From positions 1 to 20,748 of the IMG/VR virus record IMGVR_UViG_3300017528_000122: a stretch of 20,748 nt of DNA. The stretch is one strand, 5' to 3'. Of the stretch, positions 8,136 through 14,583 are shown one piece after another (the first letter of the stretch is position 1; every line of letters begins with the position of its first letter). A model generated the notes under the pieces. The model ran no database searches. It was not told the origin of the DNA and worked only from the letters and a program-made list of their open reading frames with translations. Made by a program: the position numbers and the translations under genes. Source of the stretch: a virus.

Positions 8136-10421
8136 ATGGCATGGGTCGTCACTCCGCCCACTCCGGCCCAGAAGAGTTCGACGGGCTGGGTGACTTCCCC
8201 CACCACCACACCGAGCACTCCTCAGACGGGCTGGGTCGGTAGCGGCCAGGTCACGATCACGGGTAGACCGTCGGGCAGCGGTCAGCTCGCTGTTACCACC
8301 ACATTGGCCCGTCCATTCGTCACCGCGTTGCTGGCCGGTAACGGCACGCTCTCTGCCACCTTGCTCAAACGCGAGTACCGCGTCGTTGCGTTGGCTGGGG
8401 ATGGCACGTTCACTGCTGGGCGCACCACGGTGGGGTATTTGGCTCCTCAATTCAACGGTGACGGTGTCTTCGGCGGCGGCGTGGTGTCGACTCACCAGGA
8501 GGCCCAGTTCAGCGGTGCAGGACTTCTGGAGGGCTGGTCAGACGGCCTACACGCCAACGTCGGTATCGGCTACGGCATCAATGTGAACTTCACGGGGGAC
8601 GGCAGCCTGGTGCCCTATTTCGCCGAGATCCATTTGCAGTTCGCGGATTTCGCGAGCGCGGGCACACTGTCGAGCACCTTCACGCCCAACCTGATGGCCA
8701 ATCTGGCGGGCAGTGGTGTGCTCAGCGCCCAGGCGTTTGCGCTCTATGTGCGTACGGCTGCCCTGTTGGCCTCGGGCACGCTGTCGGCCACCGACTTCGC
8801 GAATTACCTGCGCTCCATTGGGTTTACCGGTGCGGGTGCGCTCACCACCCTGTTCCAGGCGCTACTCACTCCCGCCGGGGGAGGCACTGGGACGGTCAGC
8901 GCACTGGTCAGTCAGAAGTACTCTCTCGCCGCCGCACTATCCGGTAACGGGGCGCTGTCGGCTTCGGCAGTACAGCAGTCTGTGTCAGTCCCGCGCGCTG
9001 CTGCCTTCAGTGGCCCCGGCACCCTCGCCGCGCAAGCCATCCAGCGATACACCACTTCCCCTGCCACCGTTGCCCAACTGGTAGGCGTCGTCTACTCGCA
9101 GAGCAGCCTGTGGGCCAGTAGTGGTGTTACCGCTGCTAACTACGCCGGAATGAACGACAACAGCGCCAGCACAGGTGGCACCGCCACCGACATCACTCCA
9201 ACGCCAACCCATATCACCGCCGATATGGGTGTTTCGCAATTCATCCATCACATCACGGTCGGCTACGACTACCTGAACACTATCGGCGCGGGGGACTGGG
9301 GCGTTGCTTTCACCGAAGGGCTGACCGTTCAAGGATCCAACGATGGTTCGGCTTTTACCGACATCACCACCACCCCAACCTATGCCAGCAGCGGTTCATC
9401 CAATGGCCTGGTGAATATCGCCATCAACCAAACCTGGCGTTACATCCGGCTGAGGCATCCCACCGACTACTACATGGCCTGCACCGAACTGGAAGTCTAC
9501 GGTTCGGTACTGCTGGGTGGCGGCGGCACCCTGTCGGCCACTCCAGTGGCGAGTTACGCAAGTAGTGCGGCACTCTCCGGTAACGGCACGCTGACAGCGA
9601 CCGCCACCGGGACAGTCACGTTTGCGCCGTTTAGCGAGACGAATACCCCGCGCACCAACCAGCCCATTCCGACTGGTTTGCCGACGGGGGTCTGGGTGAC
9701 GCTGATCGGCGCGGGCGGCGGTGGTGGCCAGGGCGCACTGGGCAACCTGTCCAATCGTGCTGGTGGCGGCGGGGCGGGTGGAGCCGCCAAGGTGGGTCGT
9801 AGTTTCGTGCCATTGGCCAACCTCGGCTCGACGTACTCCGTTGCCCGCCCGCTGGGTGCTGCGCAGGTGACCGCCGGGGCAGCGGCGACGTTCTCCAGCG
9901 GCTCAGTGGTGCTGACCGCGAACGGTGGCGGGGCGGGCGGTAATGCCAGCGCCAACACTGCAGGCACCGGAGGGGCTGGCGGCACCGCAACGCAATCGGG
10001 CATCACCGGCATGACGCTCATCAACGGCACGGCAGGGGGAAACGGTGGTGTGTCCAACACTACGGGCTTGACGGCTGTCAACAACACGGCGGGCGCAGCA
10101 CCCGGTGGCGGCGGTGGTGGCGGCAGGAACAGCCTTGGCACTCCGCAGAGCAGTGGGGCAGGCGGCAACTCGGTGAACGCATCAGGCGGCGCTGGCTCTA
10201 CGTCCTCCAACATTGCTGGCTCTCCTGGCGGTAACGCTGCCGCTGGCCAGCCCGGCGGCGGCGGTGGTGGTGGGCCTGGCTCCAGTAACGCCACCACCAA
10301 TAGCTCCCTCGGCGGTAACGGCGGCACCTACGGCGCAGGCGGCGGTGGCAGCGGCTCCGGTCAGGTCATTGCTGCCGGTGGCGCGGGCGCTGATTCCTAC
10401 ACCCTTCTGGAGTGGGTCTGA
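8136..10421 (+). CDS. Tail fibre/adhesin protein with AGxGTLSAT repeats, discoidin-like domain and glycine-rich C-terminus (761 aa)
   Basis: ATG lies one base after the previous stop. After a Thr/Pro-rich start (about 1-45; STGWVTS and QTGWVGS are related), residues about 60-305 carry a dozen short degenerate repeats around LAGNGTLSAT, spaced about 20-25 residues. Residues about 310-458 resemble an F5/8 type C (discoidin) domain: YSQSSLWASSGVTAANY, ITADMGVSQFIHHITV, LTVQGSNDGSAFTDI, WRYIRLRH and CTELEVYGS. Two more repeats follow (LGGGGTLSAT, LSGNGTLTAT). Residues about 520-761 form a glycine-rich domain with VWVTLIGAGGGGG at its start, runs of seven Gly and LLEWV at the very end, as in many phage tail adhesins. 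It probably binds the cell envelope. It shares its repeat with the next gene, so the two are probably partners or paralogues. Confidence 0.78.
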   Translation: MAWVVTPPTPAQKSSTGWVTSPTTTPSTPQTGWVGSGQVTITGRPSGSGQLAVTTTLARPFVTALLAGNGTLSATLLKREYRVVALAGDGTFTAGRTTVGYLAPQFNGDGVFGGGVVSTHQEAQFSGAGLLEGWSDGLHANVGIGYGINVNFTGDGSLVPYFAEIHLQFADFASAGTLSSTFTPNLMANLAGSGVLSAQAFALYVRTAALLASGTLSATDFANYLRSIGFTGAGALTTLFQALLTPAGGGTGTVSALVSQKYSLAAALSGNGALSASAVQQSVSVPRAAAFSGPGTLAAQAIQRYTTSPATVAQLVGVVYSQSSLWASSGVTAANYAGMNDNSASTGGTATDITPTPTHITADMGVSQFIHHITVGYDYLNTIGAGDWGVAFTEGLTVQGSNDGSAFTDITTTPTYASSGSSNGLVNIAINQTWRYIRLRHPTDYYMACTELEVYGSVLLGGGGTLSATPVASYASSAALSGNGTLTATATGTVTFAPFSETNTPRTNQPIPTGLPTGVWVTLIGAGGGGGQGALGNLSNRAGGGGAGGAAKVGRSFVPLANLGSTYSVARPLGAAQVTAGAAATFSSGSVVLTANGGGAGGNASANTAGTGGAGGTATQSGITGMTLINGTAGGNGGVSNTTGLTAVNNTAGAAPGGGGGGGRNSLGTPQSSGAGGNSVNASGGAGSTSSNIAGSPGGNAAAGQPGGGGGGGPGSSNATTNSSLGGNGGTYGAGGGGSGSGQVIAAGGAGADSYTLLEWV
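9068..9510 (+). other. F5/8 type C (discoidin)-like domain, inside the fibre gene
   Basis: The block has the usual discoidin order: a Trp/Ser-containing start, the strand ITADMG (equivalent of the v-v-DLG strand), a GSNDGSAFT turn, then WRYIRLRHP and ELEVYG at the end. Discoidin domains commonly bind sugars or lipids. It splits the AGxGTLSAT repeat array, with repeats on both sides. Confidence 0.65.
9706..10418 (+). repeat. Glycine-rich low-complexity coding region
   Basis: Dense GGN codons encode Gly/Ala/Asn/Ser-rich sequence, including two runs of seven Gly (APGGGGGGGR near 10098-10130 and QPGGGGGGGP near 10249-10276). Known phage glycine-rich adhesins use polyglycine-II bundles with loops carrying receptor specificity; that structure is inferred here. 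Such tracts can vary by slippage. Confidence 0.75.
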
Positions 10422-13120
10422 TGGTTAGCCCTACCGATCTCACCGGGCTAACCGTTTGGCTTGATGCCTCACAGTTGACCCAGGCCGACGGTGTGTCCAT
10501 CGGGACACAATGGTCTGATCTGTCCGGTGGTGGGCATCACGGGGCGGTGGTCGGTTCCCCGGCCCCGGTGGTGAAGACCAACGCGCTCAACGGGAAACGA
10601 GTAGTCCGGTTTGCGGCGCACGAGGGCCGGATACGCGGCAATGGGATGTGCACCGCCGGGAGCTACGACCTGACCGTCCTCTACATCGGGCGGATGTGGG
10701 GCACCAACCTCGGGCGCATCTTCACCAACACCTACCCGCCGTACAACTTTCTGGTCGGAACCTATTCCGGCAGTGCCTATCCCGGTATGTACGACAACGG
10801 TTGGGTCGGCCCCACACCGGCATCCCTGTCTGGTCCCTCCCAGTGGATGCTCTATGGGGGTGTCTGCACCAGCTCGCTGCAGACGCTCTATGTGAATGGC
10901 GCGACGGCGGGGACGGGAGCCAGTAGCAACGGTCATGACAGTCTGTGGAACCTCTCCGGTTACGACGCGACCGCCGACACCGAAACCTGCGACTGCGAGA
11001 TCGCCGAACTGGTCGTCTACAACCGGGCGCTGACCACTACCGAACGACAGGCGATCGAGAACTATCTCAGCGCGAAATGGTTTCCACCCGTCCTGGACGA
11101 CTTCAACCGAGCCAACTCCAGCATTACTGCGGGCACGGATTGGATCAACCGCAATAACACGATGGGCATCAGTGACAATGCCGCCTACGGTGTCGTGTCG
11201 GGTGCGTGGAATGTGGCGTCCTACAACACCCCGGCGACTGCCAACGACATGGAGGCGTCCATCCGGTTGGGTGTGCCCGCTGGCGACCTGGGATGGGACT
11301 TCTGTTATGTCGGCATCGGCTTCAACGCTGCCGGTGAGGGCGTGTTCGTTGACACCAACGCCATCGGGGGCGGTTTCTCCATCTACACCCAAACCGATTG
11401 GGCGCTGGGCGGATTGGTCAATCAGGCGAATCTGGGCGCTACTTGGGTCATCGGCGACATCCTCACGATCAAGCGCGCGGGCAACATCTACACGGTCTAC
11501 AAGAACGGCGTAAACACCGGCCTGAATTGGACCGACAGCGGTGGTCTGGTTCCCATCGACAGCAGCCACCGCACCGCCGCGATAGGCGCATACGAGAACG
11601 GGACGGGTTCCCGCCGCATCGACTCGTTCACCGCGAGCCCGGTAGGGGGAGCGATACCGACCCCGGTATCGGCAACTCTGACCGGTGCAGGCGCACTGAG
11701 CGCAACAACGTTTGCGAGCTATCCCCGTGCCGCAGCCTTGACGGGCGCAGGCACGTTGTCGGCGACGACGGTCAAGGTGGCCCCGGTATCGGCTGCGCTG
11801 GCCGGTGCGGGCACGCTGTCGGCGACGACGGTCAAGGTGGCTCTAGTCTCTGCTGCGCTGGCTGGTGCGGGTGCATTCTCGGGCAGCGCGATGATGTTCA
11901 TCGCCTTCGGCGGGATACCACCCGCCACAGGCAGTCTGAGCGCGATCATCGCCATCGGGACCGGCGTCTACCCCGATGTCACGGGGGTGGGCACGTTGTC
12001 GGCGATGGTCTATGGGATTGTGCCCAAGACCGCGAGTTTGTCCGGCAGCGGGGCGCTGAGCGCCAGGATGGACCGGGCGCTGCCCGTCGCCTGGTCCGGC
12101 GGCGGTGTGTTGGTTACGGCTACCCAACAGATCTATTCCAAACAACCGGCCCTCTCGGGTGGCGGCACCCTGGCCGATCCCGCCTTCTACGGCACCGGAT
12201 TCAAGTCGGTGGACGCCAACGGGACCGGCACCGTCTCGGCGACCTGGATGGCCCGCCCGTTCGTCTATCCGGTGTTGGCCTCGGCGGGCACGATGGCCGC
12301 CACGCTGGGCATGCAGTACCTGCGCAATGGTCTTCTGGCGGGTGACGGCGCGCTCGCCGAAGCACACAAGCAGATCTATGCCCCGGCAGCCACATTGAGC
12401 GGCGATGGCGTTTTGGTGGCCACTGACACGCAGCTCTACGCACTGGCTCCCGGCCTCAGCGGTGACGGCACGCTGTCGGCCACCGTCGATGTGCCTGCAT
12501 TGGTAGTCATCAGTACCTTGGCGGTCACTGCGGCAACGATGTCTTTGCCGCCTCATGCTCCTGGCGATCTTCTTCTGGTACTCGGTGTTGGTTCCGCCGG
12601 AACCACCATGAGTGCCGCAGCGGCGGGAGGCACGGTGCCGACGTGGAACACCATCGACACCAGTGGCGCAAATCCAGGCACTCTCCTTGCCTGGGCGGTG
12701 GCGACCGCAAGCAACCACACCACTGGTTCCTGGACTAGCGCCACCCCTGCATCGATGTGTGCCATCGTGCTCCGCAATCAGGCACCGGGATCACCCATCG
12801 GTGGTCATGCAAAGACATCGGGCCAGAGCGTCACCCCCGTCGTTGCGCCCGCAATCACAATGGCCAAAACCAACGGCACGTCCATGCTGCTGCACTTCAT
12901 CGTCTCCCGGTGTTCAAGTGGCAATGCCGCCTGGCCTGTTGCACCCGCCGGATACATACGACAACTCACTCACTCTCCTGTCCCGGCCTATCCCACCTCA
13001 AAGCTCGCCATAAACAGCAAGAACGACACCACATCTGACGGCGCGTGTTCGCAACCCACGGGTGATTCTGCTGCTCCTATCGGGGCACAGGGGTTCACCG
13101 TCGAGATCCTGAGGCGGTGA
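10421..13120 (+). CDS. Tail fibre/adhesin protein with two ConA/LamG-like domains and AGxGTLSAT repeats (899 aa)
   Basis: ATG at 10421 overlaps the previous stop (TGATG) and has GGAG at 10409-10412 with eight bases between; the GTG at 10412 would fall on that ribosome site, so the ATG is preferred. Residues about 1-222 are a LamG/ConA-like lectin domain (LTVWLDAS, WSDLSGGGHH, QTLYVNGATAG, CEIAELVVYNRALT, ending ENYLSAKW). Residues about 222-406 are a second one (LDDFNRANSSITAG, GFNAAGEGVFVD, LTIKRAGNIYTVYKNG). Residues about 413-693 are AGxGTLSATTV-type repeats like those in the preceding gene. Residues about 694-899 are a C-terminal domain with HAPGDLLLVLGVGSAG, LLAWAVATASNHTTG and MCAIVLRNQAPG, a pattern seen at the ends of other phage fibres. 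Probably a glycan-binding fibre. The domain fold is judged by eye. Confidence 0.78.
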   Translation: MVSPTDLTGLTVWLDASQLTQADGVSIGTQWSDLSGGGHHGAVVGSPAPVVKTNALNGKRVVRFAAHEGRIRGNGMCTAGSYDLTVLYIGRMWGTNLGRIFTNTYPPYNFLVGTYSGSAYPGMYDNGWVGPTPASLSGPSQWMLYGGVCTSSLQTLYVNGATAGTGASSNGHDSLWNLSGYDATADTETCDCEIAELVVYNRALTTTERQAIENYLSAKWFPPVLDDFNRANSSITAGTDWINRNNTMGISDNAAYGVVSGAWNVASYNTPATANDMEASIRLGVPAGDLGWDFCYVGIGFNAAGEGVFVDTNAIGGGFSIYTQTDWALGGLVNQANLGATWVIGDILTIKRAGNIYTVYKNGVNTGLNWTDSGGLVPIDSSHRTAAIGAYENGTGSRRIDSFTASPVGGAIPTPVSATLTGAGALSATTFASYPRAAALTGAGTLSATTVKVAPVSAALAGAGTLSATTVKVALVSAALAGAGAFSGSAMMFIAFGGIPPATGSLSAIIAIGTGVYPDVTGVGTLSAMVYGIVPKTASLSGSGALSARMDRALPVAWSGGGVLVTATQQIYSKQPALSGGGTLADPAFYGTGFKSVDANGTGTVSATWMARPFVYPVLASAGTMAATLGMQYLRNGLLAGDGALAEAHKQIYAPAATLSGDGVLVATDTQLYALAPGLSGDGTLSATVDVPALVVISTLAVTAATMSLPPHAPGDLLLVLGVGSAGTTMSAAAAGGTVPTWNTIDTSGANPGTLLAWAVATASNHTTGSWTSATPASMCAIVLRNQAPGSPIGGHAKTSGQSVTPVVAPAITMAKTNGTSMLLHFIVSRCSSGNAAWPVAPAGYIRQLTHSPVPAYPTSKLAINSKNDTTSDGACSQPTGDSAAPIGAQGFTVEILRR
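11738..11880 (+). repeat. Near-perfect 60-bp tandem repeat in the second adhesin gene
   Basis: Units at 11751-11810 and 11811-11870 differ at 7 of 60 positions by my count and encode AGAGTLSATTVKVAPVSAAL-type 20-residue units. Parts of the unit extend on both sides. This is the youngest duplication in the repeat array; other units are far more diverged. Confidence 0.85.
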
Positions 13121-13132
13121 TCTGGAGTGGGT

Positions 13133-13213
13133 GTGATCACCATGTGTTCTTGCCCGCGAGCGCGCGGAACAGGTGAGCGGAACCAAGTGGGTTCCCCATC
13201 TCGAAGGAAGTGA
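13133..13213 (+). CDS. Possible short ORF (26 codons) in the gap between fibre and small protein genes
   Basis: The gap after the second adhesin contains a 26-codon frame from GTG 13133 (ATG 13142 in frame), with GGAG at 13124-13127 five bases upstream of the GTG. Its stop at 13211-13213 falls five bases before the TTG start of the next gene and overlaps the GTG at 13210. The product would be Arg-rich with two Cys and no recognisable family. It could simply be a coupling peptide or chance; the spacing is the only evidence. Confidence 0.2.
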   Translation: MITMCSCPRARGTGERNQVGSPSRRK

Positions 13214-13218
13214 TTCCG

Positions 13219-13569
13219 TTGGCCATAGCCGTGGCTGCGACTCGCCAGAGCCTCGCCGACCAGTACAAGACCCTCGGTACCTGGATAGGTGTTGCTACCG
13301 CTGACCCTGGGACAACGGCAACTCCTGCCTCGGAGGCCTCTGGCGGAGCGCCCGCATATGCCCGCAAGCAGACGACGTGGACAAGTGGTGCAGGAGGTGT
13401 GATAAATGGGTCGGCTGTGACCATCGATGTGGCTGCAGCAACGTACACATATATCCTTCTTGCGTCTGCTACCAGCGGAAATAACATGATTGATAAAGCG
13501 GCAGTTACATCGGTTGTAATGTCGGCACAGGGCCAAATTGTCGTTACTCCGACATATACGCAAACGTAA
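13219..13569 (+). CDS. Small structural-type protein of the tail region (116 aa), function unknown
   Basis: TTG at 13219 is chosen because AAGGAAG at 13204-13210 lies eight bases upstream and the product then begins MAIAVAATRQSLADQY; GTG at 13210 (three extra residues) would leave no usable spacing unless it is coupled to the short ORF ahead. The product has LGTWIGVATADPGT, ASEASGGAPAYARKQTTW, GSAVTIDVAAATYTYILL and GQIVVTPTYTQT. This pattern is familiar from small phage virion or tail-fibre-region proteins with a beta-rich fold. There are no signal peptide, membrane segment or catalytic motifs. The 3' half, from about 13440, is much richer in A and T than its neighbours, suggesting a different origin. 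Its place among fibre and baseplate genes suggests a virion role. Confidence 0.7.
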   Translation: MAIAVAATRQSLADQYKTLGTWIGVATADPGTTATPASEASGGAPAYARKQTTWTSGAGGVINGSAVTIDVAAATYTYILLASATSGNNMIDKAAVTSVVMSAQGQIVVTPTYTQT

Positions 13570-13599
13570 AATTCAGCCATTGTTGAATGGAATTGAATT

Positions 13600-13974
13600 A
13601 TGAGTGAAGAAATGCCAAGTGGCGGCGGATTAAATGAAGGCACCCTGTCATTTTTGGTATGGCCGACTTATGCCGGAGCCGTTAATGAGAATGGCGAAGA
13701 GCCGATGGGAAGCCCGGATTATGACCGGGGTCAGATCACCTGGTCGATGAACGAGCAGGGCCGTCTGGTCGGTAGCACCAGGATCAACATCCCACGCGGA
13801 AACCTGGACTGGACCCACATCATCTACTGCCATAACCCGTCCGTGGCCGGTTTCATCGTTGCCCAGAAGCTGACTCACCCGATACGACTGCCCGACGGCG
13901 GAACCATCGACCTCCTCGACATCACCGACGGTGATGTCTCCTTCCTCAATCCAGATCAGGTGCTTCATGACTAG
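13600..13974 (+). CDS. Small baseplate-operon protein (124 aa), function unknown
   Basis: ATG 13600 follows a 30-base AT-rich gap; only a weak GGA at 13589-13591 precedes it, and an in-frame ATG at 13612 is a possible alternative. The 124-residue acidic product contains GTLSFLVWPTYAG, GQITWSMNEQGRLVG, STRINIPRGNLDW, LTHPIRLPDGGTIDLLDI and VSFLNPDQVLHD, which reads as mostly beta structure. No known family is recognised. Its last eight bases overlap the next ORF and the gp25-like gene follows soon after, so it may be a baseplate or inner-wedge component. The first 80 bases continue the AT-rich patch, then the composition returns to the local norm. Confidence 0.7.
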   Translation: MSEEMPSGGGLNEGTLSFLVWPTYAGAVNENGEEPMGSPDYDRGQITWSMNEQGRLVGSTRINIPRGNLDWTHIIYCHNPSVAGFIVAQKLTHPIRLPDGGTIDLLDITDGDVSFLNPDQVLHD

Positions 13975-14161
13975 TCCCACCCCCGATAACTATTCGACTG
14001 GCGCGGTTAAGCAGGACGAGCAGACGCTGGCCGTCGCGGTGCGTACCAACATCCTGGACCCCGACGGGCTCAAGGACTGGGGAATCATGACGACGGACAG
14101 GGGCGGTCATTACGCCTCCTGGGAAGAGGTCCAGAACTGGCGGGACATGAGTCCCGCGTGA
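13967..14161 (+). CDS. Small protein (64 aa) between fibre and wedge genes, function unknown
   Basis: ATG 13967 overlaps the previous gene by eight bases, with AGG at about 13958-13960 upstream. An earlier in-frame ATG at 13931 would overlap the neighbour by 44 bases and is less likely. The product is acidic, with EQTLAVAVRTNILDPDGLKDW, GIMTTDRGGHYASWEEVQNW and RDMSPA at the end. No family is recognised. Its stop overlaps the GTG start of the gp25-like gene (GTGA), so it is probably translated in step with it, which suggests a small wedge-associated or assembly protein. Confidence 0.65.
   Translation: MTSPTPDNYSTGAVKQDEQTLAVAVRTNILDPDGLKDWGIMTTDRGGHYASWEEVQNWRDMSPA
14140..14157 (+). promoter_or_regulatory. 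Perfect 7-bp RNA hairpin abutting the start of the gp25-like gene
   Basis: GCGGGAC (14140-14146), loop ATGA, GTCCCGC (14151-14157) ends exactly one base before the GTG start at 14158. It covers the place where a ribosome site would lie, and no such site is visible there. In an operon this could keep the downstream gene silent until ribosomes finishing the upstream gene open the stem, so that output is coupled. This is an inference from sequence alone. Confidence 0.4.
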
Positions 14162-14574
14162 GCTATTCGTTCCGCATCGCCGATGGCGACTTGGTAGGGA
14201 TCGGCAACCAGCTCGATCTTGTCTTCGGTGTGGACAAGCTCAAGCAGGACATCGACTTGTGGATGCGTGAGCGATATGGCGGCGATCGGTTCCATCTCGC
14301 CATGGGCTCGATTCTGCAGGACTTCATCGGCGACATCGTTTCCGGCTCCACCAGGGCCGAGGTGCACGCCGAAGTGCTGCGGGTGCTGCAGAACTATCAG
14401 GCGGTCCAGTTGCGCCGTCTGAAGGAAAGCCCACAGATGTTGAGCACCAGCGAGTTACTGGTCTCCGTCGACGACATCGCGACCAATGTCAGTTTCGACA
14501 CCGTGATGGTGGCGATCAAGCTGCGTAACGGATCCGACCAAGCCACCACCATTCGGATCAACACCAGTCTCTAG
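14158..14574 (+). CDS. gp25/GPW-like baseplate wedge protein (138 aa)
   Basis: The only upstream start in frame is GTG 14158, overlapping the previous stop (GTGA). Residues 1-138 fit the small T4 gp25 / P2 gpW family of inner baseplate proteins. The DRFHLAMGSILQDFIGD stretch (about residues 41-57) is the equivalent of the family's conserved region, followed by a helix with RAEVHAEVLRVLQNYQ and a beta C-terminus (LLVSVDDIA, FDTVMVAIKLRNG). In contractile tails this protein nucleates the sheath and links wedges to the hub. Its position just before the J-like gene is the canonical gene order. Length is typical (family about 110-150). The family call rests on synteny as much as on sequence. Confidence 0.7.
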   Translation: MSYSFRIADGDLVGIGNQLDLVFGVDKLKQDIDLWMRERYGGDRFHLAMGSILQDFIGDIVSGSTRAEVHAEVLRVLQNYQAVQLRRLKESPQMLSTSELLVSVDDIATNVSFDTVMVAIKLRNGSDQATTIRINTSL

Positions 14575-14583
14575 GAGGTCGAA

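Noticed and set aside
9554-10327. Pro/Ala-rich open frame on the - strand opposite the glycine-rich tail
   Set aside because: It is the mirror of GGN codons (CCN = Pro) and has no motif of its own.
13179-13195. Inverted repeat GGAACC-AAGTG-GGTTCC as a transcription terminator
   Set aside because: Only 6 bp of stem and no following T run; transcription must also continue into the next overlapping genes.
13574-13590. CCATT-GTTG-AATGG inverted repeat in the AT-rich gap as an operator
   Set aside because: Only 5 bp and not clearly symmetric beyond that; expected by chance in AT-rich DNA.
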